Shown: positions 33,982 to 43,045, numbered from the stretch's first letter. The stretch is DNA of 43,075 bases from Alphaproteobacteria bacterium (GCA_022826345.1 JAJDVB010000138.1:1-43075), one strand, 5' to 3'. The notes: generated by a model from the sequence alone, not told the origin. Translations and numbers: made by a program.

Positions 33982-35154
33982 TTATCCCGTCTCCTCGAAG
34001 AGCTCGCGGCCGATGAGCATGCGGCGGATCTCGCTGGTGCCGGCACCGATCTCGTAGAGCTTGGCGTCGCGCAGCAGCCTGCCGGTGGCGAACTCGTTGA
34101 CGTAGCCGTTGCCGCCCAGCGCCTGGATCGCTTCCAGCGCCATCCAGGTCGCCTTCTCGGCGGCGAAGAGGATGGCACCCGCCGCGTCCTTGCGGCTGGT
34201 CTCGCCCCGATCGCACGCGCGCGCCACGGCGTAGACATAGGCGCGGGCCGCGTTCATCGCCGTGTACATGTCCGCGATCTTGCCCTGCATGAGCTGGAAG
34301 GTGCCGATGGGCCGGCCGAACTGCTGGCGCTGGTGGACGTAGGGCAGCACGATGTCCATGCATGCGCGCATGATCCCCAGGGGGCCGGCGGCGAGCACCG
34401 CGCGCTCGTAGTCGAGCCCACTCATCAGCACGCCCACGCCACCGCCTTCCTCGCCGATCACGTTCTCCGCCGGCACCTCGCAGTCCTCGAACACCAATTC
34501 CGAGGTGTTCGAGCCCCGCATGCCGATCTTGTCGAGCTTTTGGGCGGTGGAGAAGCCGGGCATGCCCTTCTCGATCAGGAAGGCGGTGATGCCCCGGCTG
34601 CCGGCCTCAGGATCGGTCTTGGCGTAGACCACCAGGACTTCGGCGTCGGGCCCGTTGGTGATCCACATCTTGGACCCGTTGAGGACGTAGCGATCGCCAC
34701 GACGCTCGGCGCGGGTGCGCATGCCGACCACGTCCGACCCCGCGCCCGGCTCGCTCATGGCGAGCGCGCCGACATGCTCGCCCGAGATCAGCCTGGGCAG
34801 GTAGCGGGCGCGCTGGGCTTGCGTTCCGTTGAGCCTGATCTGGTTGACGCAGAGGTTGGAGTGCGCGCCGTAGCTGAGCCCGACCGAGGCCGACGCCCGG
34901 CTCACCTCCTCCATGGCGACGCAGTGCTCCAGGTAGCCGAGGCCGCTGCCGCCCTCCTCCTCCTCCACCGTGAGGCCGAGCAGGCCGAGATCGCCCAGTC
35001 GCGGCCAGAGGTCGCGCGGGAACTCGTTGCTCGCGTCGATCTCCTCCGCCCGCGGCGCGATCTCGGCCTGCGCGAAGCTCTCGACCGACGAGCGGATCAT
35101 GTCGGCCGTCTCGCCGAGCCCGAAATCCAGCCCTGGCATTCGGTTGGAGGTCAT
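33982..35154 (-). CDS. ivd: Isovaleryl-CoA dehydrogenase (acyl-CoA dehydrogenase family)
   Basis: The 390-residue flavoprotein has SEPGAGSD (134-141) and MWITNG (163-168) of acyl-CoA dehydrogenases. It has the IVD-type catalytic glutamate, Glu250 in SGLDYER, and the C-terminal [12 protein letters not shown], in which the usual C-terminal catalytic Glu site is occupied by glycine/alanine. IVD oxidises isovaleryl-CoA in leucine breakdown, passing electrons to ETF. ATG 35154 is chosen because a truncated duplicate at 6173 begins at the same codon. A GTG 13 codons upstream is possible. No methylcrotonyl-CoA carboxylase (liu cluster) is present here. It is convergent with the BVMO. Confidence 0.9.
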   Translation of the reverse strand: MTSNRMPGLDFGLGETADMIRSSVESFAQAEIAPRAEEIDASNEFPRDLWPRLGDLGLLGLTVEEEEGGSGLGYLEHCVAMEEVSRASASVGLSYGAHSNLCVNQIRLNGTQAQRARYLPRLISGEHVGALAMSEPGAGSDVVGMRTRAERRGDRYVLNGSKMWITNGPDAEVLVVYAKTDPEAGSRGITAFLIEKGMPGFSTAQKLDKIGMRGSNTSELVFEDCEVPAENVIGEEGGGVGVLMSGLDYERAVLAAGPLGIMRACMDIVLPYVHQRQQFGRPIGTFQLMQGKIADMYTAMNAARAYVYAVARACDRGETSRKDAAGAILFAAEKATWMALEAIQALGGNGYVNEFATGRLLRDAKLYEIGAGTSEIRRMLIGRELFEETG

Positions 35155-35334
35155 TGCACTAACTTCTCGCGCTGCCGACGCATCGAATTCCACTCATAAC
35201 ATACCACATTCCCGGTGGCCGGCCGTAAGAGCCACTCCGAAATTCACTAGACTCCTCAAGTGCTCTGCATTGCGCCATAGCCATCAACTAAAGTTCCTAT
35301 CTCCTCCATGTATCCACCCTCACGCCCTTTGGCC

Positions 35335-35363
35335 TTGTTTAGGAGCTAGGACAAAGCTATTCT
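35335..35363 (+). promoter_or_regulatory. Promoter of the NACHT NTPase gene
   Basis: A -35 box TTGTTT (35335-35340) and a -10 box TATTCT (35358-35363) are separated by 17 bases, about 45 bases before the ATG. GAGG sits eight bases before the start. Confidence 0.5.
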
Positions 35364-35409
35364 GGACTACTACTGCTTAGCATCAAGCCAATAGAGAAGA
35401 GGAACATCA

Positions 35410-37626
35410 ATGCACTGGAAATCCCTTGAGCAGCGCGTGCGCGATATCGCCGTCCTGCAATATGGAAAAGCCGGAGTTTCAGAAAACATTAACGGAGTCA
35501 ATTTGGACTGCGTAATTAAGTTGGATGATGATCGCTGGATTATTATCGAAGTCTCCAAACGACGTGACTTAGAAAAAGTTCGCGCAGACGTCAATCGTTT
35601 AGTCTTAGTGAAGCGACATCTTTATGAAAATCGGAACATCATGGCCAAATGCTCCTTCGTTTGTCTGTATGAGCCCACTCGCTCCATGGTGCAGGCAGGT
35701 TCTCCTTATCATATTGAAGTAATGTCACAAAAGCGCTTCGAGAGCGAATTTTTCGACTATGATTCTTACGTGCAAGCCCGCTCACAACTTCAGTTTGGAA
35801 GCTCAGTTCACCCGGTAACCGGAAGTCCGGACAATACCGCGTACGTTCCGGTAAAGTATCAATTTGAGATACCGGATAAAGAGTATCATATTGATGATAT
35901 TAGGAAAGCTCTCCTCTCGGGCTCATTAGTTATTTTATTGGGGGAGTATGGCTCTGGAAAGAGTAGATGCCTCCGCGAAGTCTTTCACCTTCTTTCAAGC
36001 GGTGACGATTATTCATCTTACTTTCTCGCAATAGATTTGAAAACCACGTGGGGTCTTCAAACGGGAGAAGAAATCATACGGCGGCACTTCACGGATATCG
36101 GGCTAAGTCATGCCGCCGATTTCGCAATCCGCGCTTATCACGCCGGCCATATCCGTTTCATCCTCGACGGGTTTGACGAAGTTGGTTCCCAGGCGTGGAG
36201 CGATGACCCAGCGACCCTCAAGAGAATTCGATTGGACTCTCTGCGAGGAGTGAGAGATATTATTGAAAGAGCAGCTACTGGTGTACTAATCGCCGGCAGA
36301 GAGCACTACTTTAATACCACGGAGGAAATGCTAACCTGCCTAGGGGCGAAACGAGAGGATTCTATAATTGGCAGTTGCAAGCGCGAATTCAATGATGAAG
36401 AGTTAGAGGAGTTCCTAAATCTTATAAGTGAAGATGTTATTGTCGTGCCTGAGTGGTTGCCTCGGCGGCCGCTAATGTGTCAAGCTATAGCCTCATTAGA
36501 CGAAGATGAACTCCGAGATATTCTTGCGGATCAAAACGGTGATATTGATTTCTGGAAGGCATTTATTGATATCATTTGCCGTAGGGAAGCACGTATTCGA
36601 CATATATTAGATGCGGAAGCAATCAAAGGGATACTAACTCGCCTCGCGCATATTACAAGGGCAAAGAAGTCAAATGTCGGCCCTATCAGCTATAGTGAAA
36701 TACAAGTGGCTTTTGAAGCAGTACTTGGAACTCATCCGGTAGAGGAAGCGTCCGTAATTTTGCAACGACTTCCGGGCCTCGGTAGGACGGACAGAGAATC
36801 AGACGATAGGCAGTTTATAGATTCATATGTCGTGGACGGGCTTCGGGCGTTGGACCTTGTCACCGCGGTGGAAGGGTTTGATACTGGTTTGGCAAGAGAG
36901 GTGTGGAGCAATCCGCTAGATCATTTGGGTCAGCGGGTCTTTGCTCAGGAAGTCGAACGAAAAGAAATCGAAACAAATGCTCTGAATTACGCGCATAACA
37001 TTAGCGATAAGAGCAACAAGATAGCAGTGTCAGATATTGTGAGCAGCTTGCTTTGGTTGGATCGAGAAGAGGCGGATTTCAGGTCTATCAAGATATCCGA
37101 AGGAGAAATGATATATTGCGATCTGTCTCATGTGCGAGCAGTAAATCTCCAGTTAGAGCGGTGCATAATCTTTAATTTCGTGTTTCCGGCGGAGCCGATA
37201 GATGCAGTGGAGATAAAGGACTGCCATATTGGACGTGCTTATGGCGTAACCGGTCCTCAAGGCGTTCCAGAATGGGTGGTGAACACGGAAGTCGAACGAT
37301 ATGAGTCAATCGCTACTGTTTCTGCGATAAAGAACGTGGACTTGTCTCCTCAACATAGAATATTGGTAACAATACTAAAGAAGACATTTTTTCAGCCGGG
37401 AGGCGGTCGCCAAGAAGCAGCGCTGTTACGTGGCTTGGGTCAGGTAGACCGCCATGGGTATACTGATCGTATCCTGAAGATGCTCATAACGGAGGGCTTG
37501 CTGAAGAGTGCAAGAGGGAAGCATGGAAACCTATATGTGCCGGAGCGGAAGTACAGCGATAGGGTAGGAAAGATGCTGGCAGAGTTAAATTTGAGCAAGG
37601 ATCCGATTTGGCATAAAGTAACATAG
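35410..37626 (+). CDS. NACHT-type STAND NTPase with PD-(D/E)xK-like N-terminal domain
   Basis: The 738-residue protein has three parts. Residues 1-120 resemble a restriction-endonuclease-like fold: Asp33 in NLDCVI, then IIIEVSK with Glu47 and Lys50 (an E-x-x-K spacing rather than the classic E-x-K). Residues about 165-300 are a NACHT P-loop NTPase, with Walker A GEYGSGKS (178-185) and Walker B RFILDGFDEVGSQ (249-261). The C-terminal 90 residues look like a winged-helix unit. Such NACHT proteins are linked to phage sensing and abortive defence. A 60-base sample (36541-36600) counts only 38% G+C, so recent transfer is likely. It stands alone with its own promoter, upstream of IVD in opposite orientation, and next to a dispersed repeat. 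Confidence 0.85.
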   Translation: MHWKSLEQRVRDIAVLQYGKAGVSENINGVNLDCVIKLDDDRWIIIEVSKRRDLEKVRADVNRLVLVKRHLYENRNIMAKCSFVCLYEPTRSMVQAGSPYHIEVMSQKRFESEFFDYDSYVQARSQLQFGSSVHPVTGSPDNTAYVPVKYQFEIPDKEYHIDDIRKALLSGSLVILLGEYGSGKSRCLREVFHLLSSGDDYSSYFLAIDLKTTWGLQTGEEIIRRHFTDIGLSHAADFAIRAYHAGHIRFILDGFDEVGSQAWSDDPATLKRIRLDSLRGVRDIIERAATGVLIAGREHYFNTTEEMLTCLGAKREDSIIGSCKREFNDEELEEFLNLISEDVIVVPEWLPRRPLMCQAIASLDEDELRDILADQNGDIDFWKAFIDIICRREARIRHILDAEAIKGILTRLAHITRAKKSNVGPISYSEIQVAFEAVLGTHPVEEASVILQRLPGLGRTDRESDDRQFIDSYVVDGLRALDLVTAVEGFDTGLAREVWSNPLDHLGQRVFAQEVERKEIETNALNYAHNISDKSNKIAVSDIVSSLLWLDREEADFRSIKISEGEMIYCDLSHVRAVNLQLERCIIFNFVFPAEPIDAVEIKDCHIGRAYGVTGPQGVPEWVVNTEVERYESIATVSAIKNVDLSPQHRILVTILKKTFFQPGGGRQEAALLRGLGQVDRHGYTDRILKMLITEGLLKSARGKHGNLYVPERKYSDRVGKMLAELNLSKDPIWHKVT

Positions 37627-37778
37627 CAAAGCATAAATTTGAATTCGAGAACAAGCCTTAGTTGGGACCAACAGAGGGTACAGGCAGAGTAATCGGCTGA
37701 CGGAGTTGCGTTAGCAAGCAGTTTGAGGCCGGCATATGCCGGGCCGCCACCAGTGGAAAAGTTCTGGACGGTAGTTCG

Positions 37779-37842
37779 TGCGACTCCCCGGACCATGGTG
37801 CGGTGCACGGGGCGGGCGGGGGGAGGCAGGCTGTGCGGATGC
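37779..37842 (-). repeat. Dispersed intergenic repeat, copy 3 (inverted)
   Basis: The complement of the core occupies 37789-37808, identical over 20 bases to copies 1 and 2. The GCAT block lies at the same 34-base offset (37839-37842), more diverged beyond. GAGTCGCA after the core is shared with copy 1. The orientation is opposite to copy 1, which lies outside the other low-GC gene. Confidence 0.8.
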
Positions 37843-37903
37843 AGTGCGCAGACCATCACCTTGTCGAAACATCCGGGCTGGGACCGCCCCGGAGGCGCGG
37901 CTG

Positions 37904-38503
37904 ATGGCCGGGCGTTCCTCCATCGAGCGCTTGCCGCGGCCGATTCAGGCGCTGGTGCAGGAGGCGATCGCCGAGGGCGCCACCATCGACGAGATCGTCC
38001 GGCTCATCCGCGCGCATGGCGGCACCTGCTCGCGTTCGGCCGTCGTCCGCTACGTCAAGAGGGCCCGCGAAAGGCTGCGGCGCTGGAGCGAGGACAAGGG
38101 GCTCGTCGATTTCTGGCTCAAGTCGCAGGGCGAGCGGCCCGAGGGCGGAACTGGGCGGCTCGCGCTCGAGACGCTCCGATCTCTCGCCCTGCGCGCCGCC
38201 ATCGCCCTCGACCGCGAAGAGGAACCACCCACCGCCGAGCAGATCGCCCCGCTTGCGCTCGCCATGCACCGCATCGAAGGCGCCGGCAAGAGCGGTGCGG
38301 AGCGCGAGAGCGCCGCCGCCCGCACGGACGCCGGGCGAAACAAGACGCCAAAGGGCGGCGGGGGGCTGTCGCCCGAGGCTGTCGCCATCATCCGCTCCGA
38401 AGTCGAGGGCGAGTGGTACGGATGGACCCCGGAGACGCACGACGAAGGCGCGCACCGGCTCGATATCGACAGCCATCCGATGCGCCGCTCCGGTCCGTCA
38501 TGA
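37904..38503 (+). CDS. Mu-like phage DUF3486 (gp27-type) protein, orphan
   Basis: The 199-residue protein opens MAGRSSIERLPRPIQALV, then GATIDEIVRLIRAHGG and SRSAVVRYVKRARERL. This is the helical DNA-binding N-terminus of the DUF3486 family found in Mu-like phages (Mu gp27, associated with terminase). ATG 37904 has an excellent GGAGG nine bases upstream. G+C is high, like the host, unlike the NACHT gene. No other phage gene is nearby, so it is a remnant or a domesticated gene. Tandem short repeats follow its stop. Confidence 0.75.
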   Translation: MAGRSSIERLPRPIQALVQEAIAEGATIDEIVRLIRAHGGTCSRSAVVRYVKRARERLRRWSEDKGLVDFWLKSQGERPEGGTGRLALETLRSLALRAAIALDREEEPPTAEQIAPLALAMHRIEGAGKSGAERESAAARTDAGRNKTPKGGGGLSPEAVAIIRSEVEGEWYGWTPETHDEGAHRLDIDSHPMRRSGPS

Positions 38504-38530
38504 GCCACTTTGGGCCGCCCGCGTCGGACC

Positions 38531-38580
38531 ACCTTGGGCCACTTTGGGCCACTTTGGGCCGGAATAGGCCAGAATAGGTC
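38531..38580. repeat. 10-bp tandem repeats after the phage-type gene
   Basis: ACCTTGGGCC is followed by two exact ACTTTGGGCC units (38531-38560), then GGAATAGGCC and AGAATAGGTC with the same 10-base period. Another ACTTTGGGCC lies at 38507-38516. Confidence 0.75.
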
Positions 38581-38731
38581 GCCTTAAATACTCTTCCGCA
38601 ACTTGCCGGGATTCTTCGCCTGTCTCGGGCAGGTGGCTGGAGGCAGACTCGGGCATCGACTAGCATTCGGGCCGGGCTGCGCGGCGGGGGTGGCCTGGGC
38701 GGAGCGATGAAGAGCAGGCGGGGGGACCGGT

Positions 38732-39508
38732 ATGGGCCGTTCGAAGATACTGTTGGCGGGCGAATCGTGGGTAACGACCGCAACGCACATCAAGGGCTTC
38801 GATCAGTTCCCTACGGTCACCTTCCATCGCGGCGCCGACGCGCTGGCCGAGGCGCTGGCGGACAGCGATTTCGCGCTCACCTACATGCCGGCCCACGAGG
38901 CGCAGACGCACTTTCCCTCGACGCTCGCCGGGCTCCGGGAATACGACGCCGTCATTCTCAGCGACATCGGCTCTAACACCCTGCTGCTGCATCCCGATAC
39001 GTGGATCGAGAGCAAGCCCACGCCGAACCGGCTCAAGCTCATCCGCGACTACGTGGGCGAAGGCCGCGGCCTGATGATGGTCGGCGGCTATTACAGCTTC
39101 CAGGGCATCAATGCCGGCGCCCGGTACCGGGGCACGCCGGTCGAAGAGGTGCTGCCCGTGACGATCCTGCCCTGGGACGATCGCGTCGAGGTGCCGGAAG
39201 GGTTCCGAGCGGAGGTCCAGGGGCCTGCCGCCCATCCGATCCTCGCGGGCCTCGGCGCCGAGTGGCCGATACTACTGGGCTACAACGAAGTCGCGCTGAA
39301 GGAGGGGGCGGAGCTTCTGCTCAAGGTCCCGGACGACGCGGGCGGACATCCCTTGCTGGCGACGGGCGCTTACGGCAAGGGCCGCGCCATCGCCTGGACC
39401 TCGGACATCGGCCCGCACTGGTGCCCGCCCGGCTTCGTCTCGTGGGAGGGCTACGGCCGCCTGTGGCGGCAATGCCTATCGTGGCTGATACAGGCCTCGG
39501 ATAGCTGA
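38732..39508 (+). CDS. Glutamine-amidotransferase-like protein (class I GATase-like, DUF1355-type)
   Basis: The 258-residue protein has an LLAGESWVTT start, YDAVILSDIG and a GRGLMMVGGYYSFQG segment at the position of the nucleophile elbow. A glycine/tyrosine replaces the usual catalytic cysteine, so amidotransferase activity is doubtful. It ends GKGRAIAWTSDIGPHW, typical of this sugar-catabolism-associated family. ATG 38732 follows a G-rich ribosome site. It converges with the SDR gene of the sugar operon 26 bases away. A binding or regulatory role is possible. Confidence 0.75.
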   Translation: MGRSKILLAGESWVTTATHIKGFDQFPTVTFHRGADALAEALADSDFALTYMPAHEAQTHFPSTLAGLREYDAVILSDIGSNTLLLHPDTWIESKPTPNRLKLIRDYVGEGRGLMMVGGYYSFQGINAGARYRGTPVEEVLPVTILPWDDRVEVPEGFRAEVQGPAAHPILAGLGAEWPILLGYNEVALKEGAELLLKVPDDAGGHPLLATGAYGKGRAIAWTSDIGPHWCPPGFVSWEGYGRLWRQCLSWLIQASDS

Positions 39509-39534
39509 TCGCGCGCTCGCCGGCCTCGCGTGCC

Positions 39535-40362
39535 TCACCGGCCTACCCAGGGCGGGTCCCTGAAATTGTCCCAGGTGGCGCCGATGCCGGCGTCGACCGG
39601 AATGGCCGCTCCCGTGATGCCGGTCGCGAGCGGGGAGGCGACGTAGGCGATCGCCGACGCGATGTCCCGCGAGGTGAGGACGCGCCCGAGCGGATGCCGC
39701 TCGGCATAGGAACGGAGCACCTCGTCGCCGTTGGGGATGGTCGCAAGCCGGCCCTCGAGCAGTGGGGTGAAGGTGACGCTCGGGCAGACGCAGTTCACCG
39801 TGATGCCGTCCCGCGCCAGATCGAGCGCGGCGGCGCGCGCCAGGTTCAGCAGCGCGCCCTTGGACGTGCAGTAGGAGAACATGCCGTGCTCGGCCTGCAG
39901 TCCGTCGAGGCTGGAGAGCAGCACGATGGCGCCTGCGCGGCGCGGGCGCATGTGGCGTGCGGCCTCGCGTGTGACAAGGAAGGAGCCCCGCACGTTGACG
40001 CCCATGACGTGCTCGAAGTCCTCGACCGGGGTCTCGAACACCGGGCCGCCCTCGCCGAGCACGCCGGCGCAGGCGATGGCGGCGTCGATCTCGCCCAGCG
40101 CGCGCCGGGTCTCCGCGAAGGCATCGACGACGGTCTGCTCGTCGCCGGTGTCGCCCTCGATGGCGAGCGCGCGGCGGCCGATCTTCTCGATGCGCTCGGC
40201 GGCTGCGGCAGCCGCGCCAGGAGTCCAGTCGAGCACGGCGACGTCGGCGCCGAGATCGGCGAGGGTGAGGGCGGTCTCCAGGCCGATACCGGAGCCGCCG
40301 CCGGTGACGAATGCGGTTCTGCCGCTGTGAACCATGCCGGGATGGGTCGTTCTCTCCGTCAT
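39535..40362 (-). CDS. Short-chain dehydrogenase/reductase
   Basis: The 275-residue oxidoreductase has the NAD(P) motif GGGSGIG (21-27), CAG at 98-100 and catalytic Tyr164-x3-Lys168 (YCTSK) with Ser150/151. An acidic residue at VLDW after strand 2 favours NAD(H). It is last in the sugar-importer operon. Its ATG (40362) shares one base with the SMP-30 stop, so translation is coupled. It probably oxidises a sugar or sugar-lactone-derived alcohol. An open extension to 40491 is not supported. Confidence 0.92.
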   Translation of the reverse strand: MTERTTHPGMVHSGRTAFVTGGGSGIGLETALTLADLGADVAVLDWTPGAAAAAAERIEKIGRRALAIEGDTGDEQTVVDAFAETRRALGEIDAAIACAGVLGEGGPVFETPVEDFEHVMGVNVRGSFLVTREAARHMRPRRAGAIVLLSSLDGLQAEHGMFSYCTSKGALLNLARAAALDLARDGITVNCVCPSVTFTPLLEGRLATIPNGDEVLRSYAERHPLGRVLTSRDIASAIAYVASPLATGITGAAIPVDAGIGATWDNFRDPPWVGR

Positions 40363-41261
40363 CACGCTGCACCCATGCGGATCGTTCCTCGTTGGGTCGG
40401 TGCGCCACCGCCCGGCACGCGCAGGCGCCACAGTTGGCCATTGGTATTGGGCTCCTCGCTCACGACGAGAACGCCTGCGTCGGTCACCCACATGGTCTCG
40501 CCGTCGAAGACGCAGTTCGTAGGCGCGCCGCCGCAGGGGAGGAAGCCATCGACCGTGCCGTCGGGATTCAGCACGTGCATCCCGCCGGCGGAGAGGTCGG
40601 TCACGTAGAGGCGTCCGTCGGCGCCGACGGTCATGCCGTCCAGGATGGGGTTGTCGCCGGGCATGCGGCCGAGGTCTTCGATGGTGCCGTCAGGCCGCAG
40701 GCGGCCGACGTGGCCGGTGTAGGACTCGTCCCACACGATCGAGCCGTCGGCCTCGACGGCGACCCCGTTGGGAAAGACGGGTTCGGGAAAGTCGACGAGG
40801 AGGCTGGTGCTGCCGTCCGGCGCGATGGCGAAGATGTAGCTCGGGTTCGGATCGTCCGGGTTATAGGTGCCGGGATCGGTGAAGATCAGCCGCCCGTCGG
40901 CGTGGAAGACCAGGTCGTTGGGGCCGTTCAACGAAATGCCCGCGATCTCCGTGACCAGGGTCTCGGCCTCGCCGCCTTCCGATACGCGCTGGATCGACGG
41001 CGTGGTCATCTCCGCCGCCCGCCACGGGCCCACGGTGCCGCCGTTCTGGCAGACGTAGAGCGCGCCGTCGCCGCCGAGCACGCAGGCGTTGGGCGCGCCC
41101 GCGGTGTAAGCGAAGCGGCGCATCTCGCCGCCCGCATCGACCACCGTGAGCTGGCTCCGGTAGCTCTCGACGAAGACGACGCTGCCGTCGGGTCTGACGG
41201 TCGGCCCTTCGGGCCAGCCGAGGCCGGAGGCCACGAGTACGGGTGCTTCTCCACTGTTCAT
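40362..41261 (-). CDS. SMP-30/gluconolactonase family lactonase
   Basis: The 299-residue beta-propeller protein has the metal-site residues Glu18 (GWPEGPT), Asn165 (FPNGVAVE) and Asp208 (ILDGMTVG), plus NGPNDLVF. SMP-30 enzymes hydrolyse sugar lactones using a divalent metal. Its start ATG (41261) overlaps the permease stop as ATGA. Position between the permeases and the SDR suggests lactone hydrolysis following dehydrogenation of an imported sugar. It begins at MNSGEAP. The longer frame back to 41942 is antiparallel noise. Confidence 0.92.
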   Translation of the reverse strand: MNSGEAPVLVASGLGWPEGPTVRPDGSVVFVESYRSQLTVVDAGGEMRRFAYTAGAPNACVLGGDGALYVCQNGGTVGPWRAAEMTTPSIQRVSEGGEAETLVTEIAGISLNGPNDLVFHADGRLIFTDPGTYNPDDPNPSYIFAIAPDGSTSLLVDFPEPVFPNGVAVEADGSIVWDESYTGHVGRLRPDGTIEDLGRMPGDNPILDGMTVGADGRLYVTDLSAGGMHVLNPDGTVDGFLPCGGAPTNCVFDGETMWVTDAGVLVVSEEPNTNGQLWRLRVPGGGAPTQRGTIRMGAA

Positions 41262-42091
41262 TTCACGGCTCCTGCGGTCAGTCCGCGCACGATATAGCGC
41301 TGCACGAAGAGCGAGAAGATCAGGATCGGCACGACCGTCACCACGCCCACCGCCGCGGCGATGTTCCAGTCGATGGGCCGCTGCGCGCTGACCAGGGTGG
41401 CGGCGCCGAGCGCGATGGTCTGAAATTCCCGCGAGTCGATGACATAGAGCGCCACCAGAAACTCGTTCCAGATGAAGATCGCGCCGAACAGCGACGCGGT
41501 CACCAGTCCGGGTCGCACCATGGGCAGCATCACGCGCCACAGCACCTCGAAGCGGGTGCAGCCGTCCATGATCGCGGCATCGTCGATCTCCTGCGGGATC
41601 TCGTCGAAGAACCCGATCATGATCCAGACCACGAGAGGCAGAGAGAACGCGATGTAGGGCAGGATCAGCCCGAGGTAGCTGTCGTGCGTGCCCACCCACT
41701 GCATCATCAGGAACAGCGGAATCGCGATCGCGACCGGCGGCATGAAGCGCATGCTCAAGATCGTGAACGCGAGGTTCTCGTTGCCGCGAAAGCGGAAGCG
41801 CGAGAACGCGTAGGCCGCCGGCGTCGCAATCACGAGCACCAGCACCGTGGTGGCGCCCACCACGATGATCGAGTTGATGGTGAACTCCAGCATGCCCTGA
41901 CTGAACAGGACCTCGTTGTAGTTCTTCGTAATCCGAGCCCACTTGAAGTCGAACGTGGGCGGCACTTGCGCCAGAATCTCGATACGCTTCTTCGTCGAGA
42001 GAACCCCGAGATAGACGATGGGCGCGATGCCGGCGAGCCCGAGCATGATCAGCACGAGATAGGCGAACGCCCTGCCGATCTTCCGCTTCAT
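41258..42091 (-). CDS. Carbohydrate ABC transporter permease (MalG type)
   Basis: The 277-residue inner-membrane protein has six hydrophobic segments and the EAA-loop motif DAAIMDGCTRFEVLWRVMLP, where the ATPase docks. Its ATG (42091) overlaps the stop of the MalF-type gene by four bases (ATGA). Its own stop overlaps the SMP-30 start in the same way. Together they are the two-permease core of a CUT1-type sugar importer. No ATPase gene is visible in the window. Confidence 0.92.
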   Translation of the reverse strand: MKRKIGRAFAYLVLIMLGLAGIAPIVYLGVLSTKKRIEILAQVPPTFDFKWARITKNYNEVLFSQGMLEFTINSIIVVGATTVLVLVIATPAAYAFSRFRFRGNENLAFTILSMRFMPPVAIAIPLFLMMQWVGTHDSYLGLILPYIAFSLPLVVWIMIGFFDEIPQEIDDAAIMDGCTRFEVLWRVMLPMVRPGLVTASLFGAIFIWNEFLVALYVIDSREFQTIALGAATLVSAQRPIDWNIAAAVGVVTVVPILIFSLFVQRYIVRGLTAGAVK

Positions 42092-43005
42092 TTCGCGTAT
42101 CCCGGCCGTATCTGGACGAAGCGGAGCAGGACGATCGTGCCCACCGCGAGAATCAGGAGCATCATGTAGGAGGCGGCCGCGGCGTAGCCGTAGTTCTGCC
42201 ACTGGAAGCCGTTCTGGAACGAGAAGAAGCTGAGCGTCGTCGTGCTCCGTGCCGGCCCGCCGTAGCTCAACCCGAAGATGAGGTCGAAGGAGCGGAACGA
42301 ATCAACGGCGCGGAAGACCGCGGCGAAGATGATTGCCGGCATGAGGAGCGGCAACGTGACGAAGCGGAACGTGGCGAGCGGTTTGGCGCCGTCGACGATG
42401 GCCGCCTCGAAGACCTCCTGCGGCAGCGCCTGCAGGCGTGCATAGACGATGATGAAGACGAACGGCGTCCACTGCCAGGACTCGACGAGGATGAGCGTCG
42501 GCATCGCCATCTCGATCGAGCCGAACCAGTTCGGCGGCTCCAGGCCGACCGCCTCGATGCACCAGTTGACGAGCCCCCAATCGGGATTTAGCAGGGCCCG
42601 CCACATCACGCCGACCACGATGGGCGTGATCAGCATCGGCAGCACCAGGATGCCGCGCACGAGCCACGCGCCCCTGAGGTGCAGGTTGAAGAACATCGCG
42701 AGAGCGACGCCGAGCACGACCTGGATGGCCAGCGAGGCGCTCACCATGACCGCGCTGTTCTTCGTCGCGTTCCAGAAGTGCGGGTCGCGCAGCAGGTCGC
42801 CGTAGTTGGTGAGGCCGACCCAGTCGCCGGTGCCCGCGGCAGCGGTCAGGTCTGTGAACGAGAGCCGCAGGCTGTAGAAGAGCGGAAATATCGCGAACGC
42901 CAGGAGATAGAGCAGGGTCGGCGCGAGGAGCAGCCATACGACTGTCCCCGGCCGATCCAGCCTCCCCAGCTTCGTGCCGAGTCGTTCGCGACCGGCGGGG
43001 TTCAT
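42088..43005 (-). CDS. Carbohydrate ABC transporter permease (MalF type)
   Basis: The 305-residue permease has a basic N-terminus, six to seven hydrophobic segments, and the EAA-loop FEAAIVDGAKPLATFRFVTLP. It precedes the MalG-type gene with a four-base overlap. Upstream (beyond 43005) a possible binding-protein end is visible. It is the first intact gene of the operon. Confidence 0.92.
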   Translation of the reverse strand: MNPAGRERLGTKLGRLDRPGTVVWLLLAPTLLYLLAFAIFPLFYSLRLSFTDLTAAAGTGDWVGLTNYGDLLRDPHFWNATKNSAVMVSASLAIQVVLGVALAMFFNLHLRGAWLVRGILVLPMLITPIVVGVMWRALLNPDWGLVNWCIEAVGLEPPNWFGSIEMAMPTLILVESWQWTPFVFIIVYARLQALPQEVFEAAIVDGAKPLATFRFVTLPLLMPAIIFAAVFRAVDSFRSFDLIFGLSYGGPARSTTTLSFFSFQNGFQWQNYGYAAAASYMMLLILAVGTIVLLRFVQIRPGYAK

Positions 43006-43045
43006 CCCGTGATCGGGTTACGCGCGGTGTCGATCTTGCGTCTGC

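Noticed and set aside
40362..41942. 526-residue fused permease/lactonase protein
   Set aside because: The part above 41261 is out of frame with the real MalG-type permease. Only the last 299 residues are a known fold.
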